A program made the position numbers and the translations under genes. From NCBI GenBank assembly GCA_021804195.1, contig JAJZKJ010000010.1:1-15143 (forward strand): DNA of 15,143 nt, written 5' to 3'. Source of the stretch: Acidobacteriota bacterium (lineage in GTDB: Bacteria; Planctomycetota; Phycisphaerae; WQYP01; JAJZKJ01). Numbering within the stretch: the stretch's first letter is position 1; the number at the start of each line of letters is the position of its first letter. The notes under the pieces are model-generated. The model had not been told where the DNA came from. It was given only the letters and a program-made list of their open reading frames with translations, and ran no database searches. Positions 6,747-14,959 of this stretch are shown here, one piece after another.

Positions 6747-9167
6747 CTACACCGTATCATAAGTCACCCATTTTTTACTAAGGACAAACTGTATAGCCGA
6801 GAGAATCACACACATCACCAGCAGAATCCAAGCCAGGGCGGAAGCATACCCCATGCGGAAGTACCGGAACGCTTCCACAAACAGATAGTATCCGAAAAAG
6901 ACGGTGGAATTGGCTGGACCACCTCCGGTCATGATCCAAGACGAGACAAAACCACCCTGCAAGGTGCCGATGACGCCCATGATCAGGTTAAAGAAAATAT
7001 AAGGTGAGAGCATCGGCAGGGTAATATGAATAAACCGCCGGAAGACGCCGGCGCCATCCATCTCCGCCGCCTCATAGAGTTGGCGCTGAATACCCTTGAG
7101 CCCGGCCAACCAGAGGATCATACCCCCACCGGCGCCCCACAACCCCATCAGAATCATGGCCGCCTTGGACCCCAGAAACCACGACGGACTGTCCAGCCAC
7201 AATGGCGGGTGATGCACGCCCAAGAGTTTGAGCAACGAATTAACCAATCCGTTGGACGGATTAAGTATCCATATCCAAAGCACCGCATTGGCCACCGCGG
7301 GCACCAGCGTCGGCAAATAAAAAAGCGTGCGATAGACTTTTATGCCGCGAACCTGCGCGTTCATCAACAGCGCCACAGCCAGTCCCGCCACCATGCCTAC
7401 CGGCAGACTGATAAACATATACGCCGTATTGGCCAACGACAACCAGAAACGATTGTGTCTGAAAAAAATCGTGTAGTAATTGTACAGGCCCACCCACCGT
7501 GCCGGGTGCAACACGTCATACCGGCAGAAACTGTACACCAGCGACACCGCCATCGGTCCAATGGTAAAAACCAGAAAACCGATCAACCAGGGCGAAACAA
7601 AAAACAGCGCGGCACCGGTCTGGGAATTGAACACCTGCCGGTACCGGCCCTTGCGCGAGGTCCACAGAGCGCCCAGCGCCAGCAGCACCACCGCCACCGC
7701 CGCCGCCGCCGCGACAAACCATCCCCACGGCACCTGCGGCGCCGGTAACGGATGCAACATCCGATTCAACCGGCGCTGCACCCGCCGTGCCGCCCGCCGC
7801 AACACCACATTAGCCGGCACTCCATAGCGCAAAGCATTGCTCTCCGCCCGCCTCTGTTGGTTCCACATATATCGGTCCACCGGCGAAACCGGGCGAAAAT
7901 GGCTCAGCGGCATCATCTTGTAAAATTCGCGCATGGCCTTAACCACCCGCGGCGGCATGTCGGGATTGTGTTCAATGTATTTCTGAAAAGCTTCCCGGTT
8001 AACCGCCGGCTGCGCGGTCATGCTCGGCAGATAAATCTGTCCCATACTGGCTGTGTAATGGGCGTTGACCGCTTTTTGAATGCGCCAGCCTTCGGGACTG
8101 ACCAGAAACTGGACCAATTTGAATACCGTCCGCGCATGTTTGGTCCCCACGGGAATGCAATAGGCGAATCCGCCCGACCACGTGGTGGGGTTCTTGCCCG
8201 AAGGCGTCGGCGGCGGCGCCACGCCAAAGCGTAAGTACGGTTTGTAGTTCAAGATCGTATTGAGCCCCCCCGGTATGTCGATTTTCATGGCGACTTTGCC
8301 GGTAAGAAAGGGAGACAGTTGCGGCGCGACGGCGGCGGTGAGAAACACATTGGACTTGTTGACGCCGCCGATCAGTTTACACAGATGGGCCATGAATCGC
8401 AGCGCCTCGACCACCGGTGGCGAATCCATCGTCACCCGCGTGCCGGCGCGGTTCATGAATCGCCCGCCGTTCAGGAGGGCGTATATGTACAGATCACTCA
8501 TGCTGTGGTAGGGCGAGAAACCCAATTGGGTCAGGTTGCCATAGGAGTCGCGATGCGTCAGGGCCACGGTGTACTGCTCGAGTTGTTTCCACGTTTTCGG
8601 CGGCACGGCGTGGCCGGCCTTGTTCACGAAACCGGCCCGCTTGAGCAGATCGCTGTTGTAGAACAGAATGCGACAGTCGGTGCTGATCGGAATACCATAC
8701 ACCTTGCCGCGGTAAGTGGCTTCTTTCCAGCACGCCGGATAGAAATTCCGCGCATAAATTCCCGGCGTACCGCCGGGTTTGGCCCGCCGCTGACTGGCCG
8801 CGATGAACTTGTTCAGCGGAAGAAATTCCCCGCGTTGCGCCCAACTTCCGACGGTAAAACGATCCGCCACCACCAAACTCGGTGGGGAGCCGCCGGCGAT
8901 CGAGGTCATCAATTGCTGGGAGCCCATCCCGCTGGCGTAAACGGCCAGGTTAACCCGCACATTCGGATGCAGGGCTTCAAACGCCTTGATCGCCGCATGT
9001 ATGCCGCGCCCCCACCCGATTCTGAGATTGATAACTATTTTGTGGTGCGCGGAGGGAGAAGAAGCGCTGGTTCCGGCGGCGCGGGTTGGCAAGGGGCTTG
9101 CCAGCCAGACGCCCAAGGCCATCGCCGCCAGAACGCCCCAGAATGCTTTCACTCGCTTGAACTGCAA
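6747..9167 (-). CDS. Fused solute-binding protein and MalF-type permease, copy 1
   Basis: Numbering here counts from the furthest-upstream in-frame codon, TTG at 9233. A signal-like hydrophobic segment (31-53) leads into an extracellular family-1 solute-binding domain (about 66-440): AIKAFEALHPNVRV, PPSLVVADRF, KVYGIPISTD, LFYNSDLLKRAG, TWSGGFAYCIP. A connecting amphipathic region (450-495) and one membrane helix (506-525) follow. A MalF-type permease (540-828) has the EAA loop YEAAEMDGAGVFRRFIHITL (720-739). The extra helix keeps both the binding domain outside and the permease N-terminus inside, so the fusion is topologically sound. I prefer a TTG start at 9167, which gives 806 residues. 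AAGGGG lies 6 bases upstream of it, the length then matches copy 2, and a promoter overlies the longer version. GTG at 9152 is another option. Copy 1 differs from copy 2 at several sugar-contact positions. It probably pairs with the MalG-type permease 30 bases downstream. Confidence 0.9.
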   Translation of the reverse strand: MQFKRVKAFWGVLAAMALGVWLASPLPTRAAGTSASSPSAHHKIVINLRIGWGRGIHAAIKAFEALHPNVRVNLAVYASGMGSQQLMTSIAGGSPPSLVVADRFTVGSWAQRGEFLPLNKFIAASQRRAKPGGTPGIYARNFYPACWKEATYRGKVYGIPISTDCRILFYNSDLLKRAGFVNKAGHAVPPKTWKQLEQYTVALTHRDSYGNLTQLGFSPYHSMSDLYIYALLNGGRFMNRAGTRVTMDSPPVVEALRFMAHLCKLIGGVNKSNVFLTAAVAPQLSPFLTGKVAMKIDIPGGLNTILNYKPYLRFGVAPPPTPSGKNPTTWSGGFAYCIPVGTKHARTVFKLVQFLVSPEGWRIQKAVNAHYTASMGQIYLPSMTAQPAVNREAFQKYIEHNPDMPPRVVKAMREFYKMMPLSHFRPVSPVDRYMWNQQRRAESNALRYGVPANVVLRRAARRVQRRLNRMLHPLPAPQVPWGWFVAAAAAVAVVLLALGALWTSRKGRYRQVFNSQTGAALFFVSPWLIGFLVFTIGPMAVSLVYSFCRYDVLHPARWVGLYNYYTIFFRHNRFWLSLANTAYMFISLPVGMVAGLAVALLMNAQVRGIKVYRTLFYLPTLVPAVANAVLWIWILNPSNGLVNSLLKLLGVHHPPLWLDSPSWFLGSKAAMILMGLWGAGGGMILWLAGLKGIQRQLYEAAEMDGAGVFRRFIHITLPMLSPYIFFNLIMGVIGTLQGGFVSSWIMTGGGPANSTVFFGYYLFVEAFRYFRMGYASALAWILLVMCVILSAIQFVLSKKWVTYDTV

Positions 9168-9204
9168 CAGCAACCCCTTCAAGTCCAAAGAGAAATATTT
9201 TAAG

Positions 9205-9252
9205 TTTATAAGCGCCTCTTTCCGGTTTTGCAAGCAATCAAAAAATAAAAAT
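9205..9252 (-). promoter_or_regulatory. Strong sigma-70-like promoter with A/T-rich upstream element, before fused copy 1
   Basis: Reading on the minus strand, a -35 TTGCAA (9233-9228) and a -10 TATAAA (9210-9205) are separated by exactly 17 bases. Immediately upstream is a 17-base run of only A and T apart from one G (9252-9236), as in an UP element. Initiation would fall near 9198, about 30 bases before the preferred TTG start at 9167. The promoter sits inside the otherwise co-directional cluster and would give the last two genes (fused copy 1 and the MalG-type permease) expression independent of the first three. Confidence 0.6.
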
Positions 9253-9332
9253 GCGGTCGAGAAAAAATGCCATGTCCTCAGACCAATCCGCGTCGGCGAT
9301 TCCCGCGCACCGGGTGCGGCGGGAGTGCGGTT

Positions 9333-10730
9333 TTAGTCGCTTGGCGCCAGCAGGATGCTGCCAGGCTGGGGTGTTTCGATCAGATAGCGAGAGTAAAAGA
9401 TCGTCGGAAACAGAAGAACAAACGCGAGGGCGAAATAGATGCTGTAGCGATTCCACCGCAACGGGCCGGTAGCGGCGCTGAATGTTCCGATGGAGTCGAG
9501 CAGCAGCCCCCAGGCGATGGGAGAAAAGGCCGCTGCCAGGCTGGTGATCACGGTAAACAGCGCGAAGAAGTGATTGCGCCCCATCACGGGAATGGTGGCT
9601 GACTGCAGCCGAAAATTAGCCACGGTGATGTGGATGCCGGCAATCCCGGAAAGCAGGTACAGAGCGCCGACAACCAGCGACGGATAAGGGGTGATCCATG
9701 CGGCCACCATCCACCAGCCGGCGAATATCAGCGCAAAGACCAGCATTCCCAGGCGGATGATCAGGCCGGAGGAAACACGATCCATCAAGGGGCCGGACCA
9801 CAGCAACGATACCAGACCGCCGATCACGGCCATGGCCGAGAGCAGAACGATGGAACTTTCACTGAACCCCTCCACCCCGCGGAGAAAGACTACCGTAAAT
9901 ACGCCCAGGCCGCCCATTGCCAGCACCAACAGGATATTGAAAACGCAAAGCCGGAAGAATGGCCGGAAGCGGATCATGGCGATCCAAGGCACGCGGGCGC
10001 CCGATTGCGCGCGCGCGTGCGGCGTGGAGATATCAGGCGTACCAGCCAGAAAAAGCAGGCTGGCCGCTCCACCCAGGGCGCTCAAGAGCAGCGAGAGGGC
10101 AAATTGTCCGACCGCGGGTTTTCCCAGAAGCAGGAGTGAAACGATCCCCAAGGCAATCAGACCGCCAATCTGGCTGAAAATCTGCTGTTGCGAGAAAAAC
10201 CGCCCGCGCACGGAGTGGGGAATTAATTCCGTAACCCAGGGCATCCATGCGCCCCCGGTCAAGCCGCGAAAAAAATTGAACAGGGTCAAGCCTATCAGGA
10301 TGGCGGCCAGACGTCCGCTCCGGGTCGCAAGCCACAGCGGAGAACTCGCCAGTACGAAGAGTATGATCGTGCGCGCCAGCCAGCCGCTTAACATGACGCG
10401 CCGATATCCGAATCGCGGCAGCAGATGGGCTCCGGGAATCTGCATGATAACCAACAGCGGAGAGAGCGCCGCGAGCAACCCCAGCATCGCATCGCCCGCC
10501 CCCAGTTTTTGGGCGTAAAGAATCACGGGCGCCCCCAATGCGATCTGCCAGGAAATGGCATTGAAGAAGCTGAACCAGTTGGCCTGAATGGAACCCGGTG
10601 GAAATCCCACTACCGAGAGCGCGCCGAAGGGTAGCAGTGAAAGGCCGACCAGGCGAGCCTTTAAGGTTGGCGTTGAACTTGGAACGGTTGAGTTGGAGTT
10701 TGTCTGATCCCGGTCGGACGGCAAGCTCAT
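9333..10730 (-). CDS. Major facilitator superfamily transporter, probably sugar-related
   Basis: The 465-residue product has about 12 hydrophobic segments after a polar N-terminal stretch (1-25). It shows MFS-type features: a short basic loop between helices 2 and 3 (LLPRFGYRRVMLSGWLAR), a helix-4/5 region FRGLTGGAWMPWVTELIP followed by HSVRGRFF, a cytoplasmic central linker (about residues 228-247, with AGTPDISTPHARAQSGA) and a second-half repeat of the loop (SGPLMDRVSSGLIIRLG). Proteins of this look are often annotated only as MFS transporters. The location between two sugar ABC components suggests uptake or export of a mono- or oligosaccharide, but this is inference from context. The ATG at 10730 is the first good start, with a weak GAAG upstream. 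It begins 60 bases after fused copy 2 and ends 165 bases before the preferred start of copy 1. Confidence 0.85.
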   Translation of the reverse strand: MSLPSDRDQTNSNSTVPSSTPTLKARLVGLSLLPFGALSVVGFPPGSIQANWFSFFNAISWQIALGAPVILYAQKLGAGDAMLGLLAALSPLLVIMQIPGAHLLPRFGYRRVMLSGWLARTIILFVLASSPLWLATRSGRLAAILIGLTLFNFFRGLTGGAWMPWVTELIPHSVRGRFFSQQQIFSQIGGLIALGIVSLLLLGKPAVGQFALSLLLSALGGAASLLFLAGTPDISTPHARAQSGARVPWIAMIRFRPFFRLCVFNILLVLAMGGLGVFTVVFLRGVEGFSESSIVLLSAMAVIGGLVSLLWSGPLMDRVSSGLIIRLGMLVFALIFAGWWMVAAWITPYPSLVVGALYLLSGIAGIHITVANFRLQSATIPVMGRNHFFALFTVITSLAAAFSPIAWGLLLDSIGTFSAATGPLRWNRYSIYFALAFVLLFPTIFYSRYLIETPQPGSILLAPSD

Positions 10731-10790
10731 TATTCTTCAAACCCCCATGCCATTACGGCAAGAAAAGGCATCATCTTTCAAAACAGGCAC

Positions 10791-13193
10791 TCACACCACA
10801 TCGTAAACCACCCATTTTCTGCCAAAGCCAAACTGCAGGGCCGACAACACCACAATAATCACCAGCATAATCCAAGCCAGAGCCGAAGCGTACCCCATGC
10901 GGAAGTAACGGAACGCTTCGATAAACAGATAGTAGCCATAGAAAGTGGTGGAATTAGCCGGGCCACCCATGGTCATCACATAAGCCTGCGTGAAGATCTG
11001 CATGGTGCCGATGGTACCCATGATCAGATTGAAGAGAATATAGGGTGTGAGCATCGGCAAGGTGATATGAACAAATCGCCGCAAGACGCCGGCGCCATCC
11101 ATCTGAGCCGCCTCGTAAAATTGGCGTGGAATGCCCTTAAGCCCGGCCAGCCAGATAATCATCCCCCCACCGGCGCCCCACAAACCCATCAGAATAATCG
11201 CCGCTTTGGAACCAAGAAACCATGACGGGCTATCCAGCCACAACGGCGGATGATGCACACCAAGGATTTTCAGAAATGAATTGACCAATCCGTTGATCGG
11301 GTTAAGCACCCACATCCATAGCAGGCAGTTGGCCACCACCGGCACGATCGATGGCAGATAGAAAAGAGTGCGATAAATTTTTATTCCACGAATTTCAGCG
11401 TTCAGCAGCAGCGCCAGCGCCAAGCCCACCGCCATGCCCAACGGCAGACCGATCAGCATATAGGCGGTATTAGCCAGCGAAAGCCAGAACCGGTTGTGGC
11501 CGAAAAAGATGGTGTGGTAATTATACAGGCCTACCCACCGCGCTGGGTGCAATACGTCATACCGGCAGAAACTGTACACCAGCGACATTACCATCGGCCC
11601 AAGGTTAAAAACCAGAAAACCGATCAGCCAGGGCGAAACAAAAAACAACGCCACGGCGGTCTGCTGGTTGAAGAGTCGCCGGCGCCGGTCCGCCCGCGCC
11701 ATCCACGCCATGCCCGCCGCCGCCAGAACCAGCACCAGCGCCGCCGCCGCCGCGCCCAGCCACTTCCACGGCACCGGCTGCGCCGGCGGCGGATGCAGAA
11801 TCCGATTCAACCGGCGCTGCACCCTCCGTGTCGCCCGCCGCAGCGCCACTTTGGCCGGTACACCATTGCGCAGCGTTTCACTGAGCACCTGCACCTGCTG
11901 ATCCCACATGTACTGGGCCACCGGCGTGACGGGGCGAAAATGACTCACGGCCATCATTTTGTAGGCCTCGCGTATGGCTCGAACCGCCCGCGGCGGCATG
12001 TTGGGATTGTGTTCAATGTATTTTTGAAAAACGGTCCGGTTGATCGCCGGTTGAGCGGTCATCTGAGGCACAAATGGATATCCCTTGCTGGCGTAGTAGT
12101 GGGCGTCGACCGCCATTTGAATGCGCCAGCCCCGGGGACTGACCAGAAACCGGATCAATTGGAACGATGTCCGCGGGTGTTTGGATCCCAAAGGAATGCA
12201 ATAGGCGAATCCGCCCGACCACGTGGCGGGATGTTTGCCGGAGGGTGTCGGCGGGGGCGCCACGCCAAAGTGCAGGTAGGGCTTATACTGCGCAATGGCC
12301 TGCACAGCCCACCAACCATCGATTTTCATGGCGATTTTGCCGGTGAGAAAGGGGTCCAGTTGCGGGGCGACGGCGGAAGTGAGAAAAGCGTCGGTCCGGT
12401 TGATACCGCCGACCAGTTTGTACAGATGGGCCATGAATCGCAGCGCCCGCACCACCGCCGGCGAATCCATGGTTACCCGCGTGCCGGCACGGTTCATGAA
12501 TCGCCCGCCATCCAGGAAGGCGTACATGTACAGCCAACTGTTGCCATAGTTGGGCGCGAAGCCAAGCTGGGTCAGATTACCGTAGGCGTCGAAATGCGTC
12601 AGGGCCAGTGCGTAACGCTCCAGTTGTTTCCACGTTTTCGGTGGTACGGCGTGGCCCGCCTTGTTTACAAAGCCGGCCCGCTTGAGCAGATCGCTGTTGT
12701 AGAACAGGACGCGGTCGTCGGTGCTCATCGGAATACCGTACACTTTGCCGCGGTAAGTGGCCTCTTTCCAGCACGGCGGATAGAAATCGCGAGCATAAAT
12801 TCCCGGCGTGCCACCGGGTTTGGTCGCGCGCCGGCTGGCTGCGATAAACTTGTCCAGTGGAATAAACGCTTTTCGCTGCGCCCAACTGCTGATAGAGAAA
12901 CGATCCGCCACCACCAAGTCCGGCGGCGCACCGCCGGCGATTGCGGTCATCAAGCGCTCGGGGTCCATCGTACCCAGGTAAAGAGACTCATGAACCCGCA
13001 CGTTGGGGTGTTTGGCCTCAAAGGCCTGGATCGCCGCGTGCAACCCGCGGTCAAACCACATTTCCCAGAAGTCGATGACTTTTTGCCGCACCGGCGGAGA
13101 AGAAGTCGCGCCGGCACACGCCGGCATGGAACCGCCCAGCAAAGTCCCCAGGACTATCACCGCCAGAACGCTTGAGAATACTTTTACACGCAT
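10791..13193 (-). CDS. Fused solute-binding protein and MalF-type permease, copy 2
   Basis: This 800-residue paralogue of copy 1 has the same order of parts: signal peptide (1-28, hydrophobic core SSVLAVIVLGTLLGG), family-1 sugar-binding domain (about 38-420), linker, one membrane helix (477-498), and a MalF permease (510-800) with the EAA loop YEAAQMDGAGVLRRFVHITL (693-712). It retains sites typical of sugar-binding proteins of this class: FWEMWFDRG (42-50), TDDRVLFYN (158-166) and IDGWWAV (291-297). It also keeps the permease consensus IFTQAYVMT (733-741). The two copies agree at roughly four in five residues over the permease half. The ATG start lacks a clear ribosome binding site but sits directly before the signal peptide. 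It has no adjacent MalG gene of its own, so it must share the one at 4911-6716 or use one elsewhere. The gap to the upstream lyase-like gene is 128 bases and contains a strong hairpin. Confidence 0.92.
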   Translation of the reverse strand: MRVKVFSSVLAVIVLGTLLGGSMPACAGATSSPPVRQKVIDFWEMWFDRGLHAAIQAFEAKHPNVRVHESLYLGTMDPERLMTAIAGGAPPDLVVADRFSISSWAQRKAFIPLDKFIAASRRATKPGGTPGIYARDFYPPCWKEATYRGKVYGIPMSTDDRVLFYNSDLLKRAGFVNKAGHAVPPKTWKQLERYALALTHFDAYGNLTQLGFAPNYGNSWLYMYAFLDGGRFMNRAGTRVTMDSPAVVRALRFMAHLYKLVGGINRTDAFLTSAVAPQLDPFLTGKIAMKIDGWWAVQAIAQYKPYLHFGVAPPPTPSGKHPATWSGGFAYCIPLGSKHPRTSFQLIRFLVSPRGWRIQMAVDAHYYASKGYPFVPQMTAQPAINRTVFQKYIEHNPNMPPRAVRAIREAYKMMAVSHFRPVTPVAQYMWDQQVQVLSETLRNGVPAKVALRRATRRVQRRLNRILHPPPAQPVPWKWLGAAAAALVLVLAAAGMAWMARADRRRRLFNQQTAVALFFVSPWLIGFLVFNLGPMVMSLVYSFCRYDVLHPARWVGLYNYHTIFFGHNRFWLSLANTAYMLIGLPLGMAVGLALALLLNAEIRGIKIYRTLFYLPSIVPVVANCLLWMWVLNPINGLVNSFLKILGVHHPPLWLDSPSWFLGSKAAIILMGLWGAGGGMIIWLAGLKGIPRQFYEAAQMDGAGVLRRFVHITLPMLTPYILFNLIMGTIGTMQIFTQAYVMTMGGPANSTTFYGYYLFIEAFRYFRMGYASALAWIMLVIIVVLSALQFGFGRKWVVYDVV

Positions 13194-13221
13194 GGAATTC
13201 GGTTTCGGAAAATATTATTCG

Positions 13222-13248
13222 ACCCGTCCGCGGCGGCGGCGGACGGGT
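13222..13248 (-). terminator. Perfect 10-bp stem-loop between the beta-helix gene and fused copy 2
   Basis: ACCCGTCCGC (13222-13231) and its exact complement GCGGACGGGT (13239-13248) enclose a 7-base loop. On the minus transcript it is followed by an A/U-rich AATAATATTTT rather than a clean U-run, so it may be a weak terminator, an attenuator, or a stem that protects one half of a processed transcript. A second, smaller perfect stem (6 bp, 3-base loop) lies just upstream in transcription at 13267-13281. The reading as a terminator is an inference; the inverted repeats themselves are certain. Confidence 0.5.
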
Positions 13249-13321
13249 ACCGCGCCCGCAACGAACCCTCCGGCGCGGAGGAAGCCGCTCTGTACGGATG
13301 ACCACCGGGGATGAAAAGCCT

Positions 13322-14752
13322 TCACGCTTCGGTGGCGACATTCATGGCGATCTGAAAACGCCGCGGAGAAAGCCCCGGCGGGCGCTTTACAACAAATTTT
13401 TTCCCAATCCTCGTGTTGCCGGTGATGACCGCCGCGGGGCAACGCGCTGTAATTCGCACCGCCGGCTTTTCGCGCGGCGGTCCCCAACTATAAAACTGGC
13501 ATTGACTGATGGTCGCCGGAGCGCCGTCGAGCAGAAAGGCCGGCTCGCCGCGCTTGTTCTTGTCCCAGCCGAGAAAAGCGCAGCCCATGAAAACAACCGG
13601 TCCTTTGCCGCGCAACGTGCCGATGCGGTTCGACGGCCCCCAGAACGAGCAATTTTGAAAACAAACCCGCCCGGTATTGCCCGGCTCGATGATCACGCCC
13701 TGGGAGTCGGGACGCTGATCGCCGACAAATTCCCCATTGGTAATCAGCAGGCCCGGCGGCTGAGAATTTTCAACGACGACGGCGGCTTGCCCGCTCGCGT
13801 CCGAGCCGAGACCGACGAAATTTCCATTGCAGGCTCCGTGCGGACTCTGTGCGAAGTGATAGCCGATGTTGTATCCCAGCACAAAGGTGTTGAATACATA
13901 TTCCCAGTCGCTGCGGGCGATGCGAATGCCCGTGCCATGTTGATTGACCCATTTCCACAGCCGCGAGTTTCCATTCGCCCAGAAGGGCCAGAAATGGATA
14001 TTTTCAATCCGGCCGATGTCATAACACTGATCGACATAAATGCCCGTAAGCAGCGGCTGGCCATAGACGCGGGCGATATAATGCCGCCCCGCCAGCACCA
14101 GATGCATTCCCTGGTAGGGATTGGTCAGGGCCACGTCCAGCACCGCGAGGTTGTCTCCCGCGCCGTGCTGGATGGTCCACGGGTAGGGCGCTGGCACTGC
14201 GGCATTCACGTCCTGTCCGGGATAATAAATCCCCAAACCGCGAATGGTGACATTGTGGCCCTGGCTGGTCAGAAAGGGATGGCCGTCCGGTTTGCCCCGC
14301 CCTTCGGTGGGCCAGAGAACAGTGCCGGAATTATGGACAAAAGCCGGCGGGGCGCGAAATACGCCCTGTAGTGTGGTGTCCTGCGGCAGCACCAGATGGC
14401 CCTTGAAAAGATAACGGCCCGCCGGAACGGCCACGATGCCGCCGCCACGCGTATGAACGTGATCCAGCGCCTTTTGAAATGCAGCGGTGTTGTCCTTTCG
14501 ACCGTTGCCCAAGGCGCCAAAATCATGGACGTTAACAGCCAGAGAGCCGGAGACATGTGTGGCTGGCTCCGCGCGAGAAGGCAAGGCGACGGTGGCGCTA
14601 CCGCCAGCTGCGGCGGCTATCGGGCCGGCGAGCAGACCCGCCATGGCCGCACCACCCAGAAAGCGCCGCCGGTCAAAAATTTGTCTCATCTCAGGGCGGA
14701 TAATTTCCGGAGAGTTGACCGGCTTGGTGGAATCCGGGATTTCCTCTATCAT
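13322..14752 (-). CDS. Tat-exported right-handed beta-helix protein, pectate lyase 3 type
   Basis: Numbered from the ATG at 14752, the 476-residue protein has a twin-arginine signal (DRRRFLGGAAMAGLLAG, 27-43, then an Ala-rich end), so it should be exported folded. Residues about 74-96 (NVHDFGALGNGRKDNTAAFQ onward) and GGGIVAVPAGRYLF are the hallmark start of the Pectate_lyase_3/GH28-like beta-helix fold. The remainder shows the repeating short strands typical of it (GIRIARSDWEYVFNTF, GVIIEPGNTGRVCFQNCSFW, GPVVFMGCAFLGW). It probably binds or cuts an acidic or complex polysaccharide outside the cytoplasm; the active-site residues and exact substrate cannot be assigned. GGAG lies 8 bases upstream of the ATG at 14752. 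The frame extends to a GTG at 14788, but that codon falls inside the apparent insertion-sequence end. An ATG at 14689 would still keep the Tat motif. This is the first gene of the carbohydrate cluster. Confidence 0.88.
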   Translation of the reverse strand: MIEEIPDSTKPVNSPEIIRPEMRQIFDRRRFLGGAAMAGLLAGPIAAAAGGSATVALPSRAEPATHVSGSLAVNVHDFGALGNGRKDNTAAFQKALDHVHTRGGGIVAVPAGRYLFKGHLVLPQDTTLQGVFRAPPAFVHNSGTVLWPTEGRGKPDGHPFLTSQGHNVTIRGLGIYYPGQDVNAAVPAPYPWTIQHGAGDNLAVLDVALTNPYQGMHLVLAGRHYIARVYGQPLLTGIYVDQCYDIGRIENIHFWPFWANGNSRLWKWVNQHGTGIRIARSDWEYVFNTFVLGYNIGYHFAQSPHGACNGNFVGLGSDASGQAAVVVENSQPPGLLITNGEFVGDQRPDSQGVIIEPGNTGRVCFQNCSFWGPSNRIGTLRGKGPVVFMGCAFLGWDKNKRGEPAFLLDGAPATISQCQFYSWGPPREKPAVRITARCPAAVITGNTRIGKKFVVKRPPGLSPRRFQIAMNVATEA

Positions 14753-14834
14753 GTGGTATTCTCCATATAAAATTCGGTAACCGTTCACGGCCTTTCCGGT
14801 CTGTCAAGCGCACAATGAGCCTAACCACAAATAA

Positions 14835-14864
14835 AGTATACCTACCCCCAAAAAAGAAATGCAA
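14835..14864 (-). promoter_or_regulatory. Outward-reading promoter-like sequence inside the IS66 end
   Basis: On the minus strand, TTGCAT (14864-14859) and TATACT (14840-14835) are separated by 18 bases. Transcription would start near 14828, leave the element at 14777 and enter the beta-helix gene after a leader of about 75 bases. This may now be the promoter of the carbohydrate cluster. A TTGACA (14811-14806) nearer the end has no matching -10 at a usable spacing. Confidence 0.4.
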
Positions 14865-14959
14865 ATCAATTATCATAAATAAAGTTTGGGATAGTATTTC
14901 AGTATTCCTTCTGATCTGTCTGATAAATGAATTTGGATCAACGGATTGGTCGCAGTGAC

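Noticed and set aside
9168..9233. TTG start at 9233 for fused copy 1
   Set aside because: The codon overlaps a -35 hexamer, lacks a ribosome site, and adds 22 residues absent from the paralogue.
11496..13175. A 559-codon open frame on the plus strand opposite fused copy 2
   Set aside because: It is antisense to a clearly homologous protein. Its translation is a His/Arg/Gln/Pro-rich string with no domain, as expected from the complementary frame of a GC-rich gene. Shorter similar frames lie opposite copy 1, the antiporter and the MFS gene.
14753..14788. GTG start at 14788 for the beta-helix protein
   Set aside because: The codon lies inside the apparent IS66 terminus and has no ribosome site, whereas the ATG at 14752 has GGAG at 8 bases.
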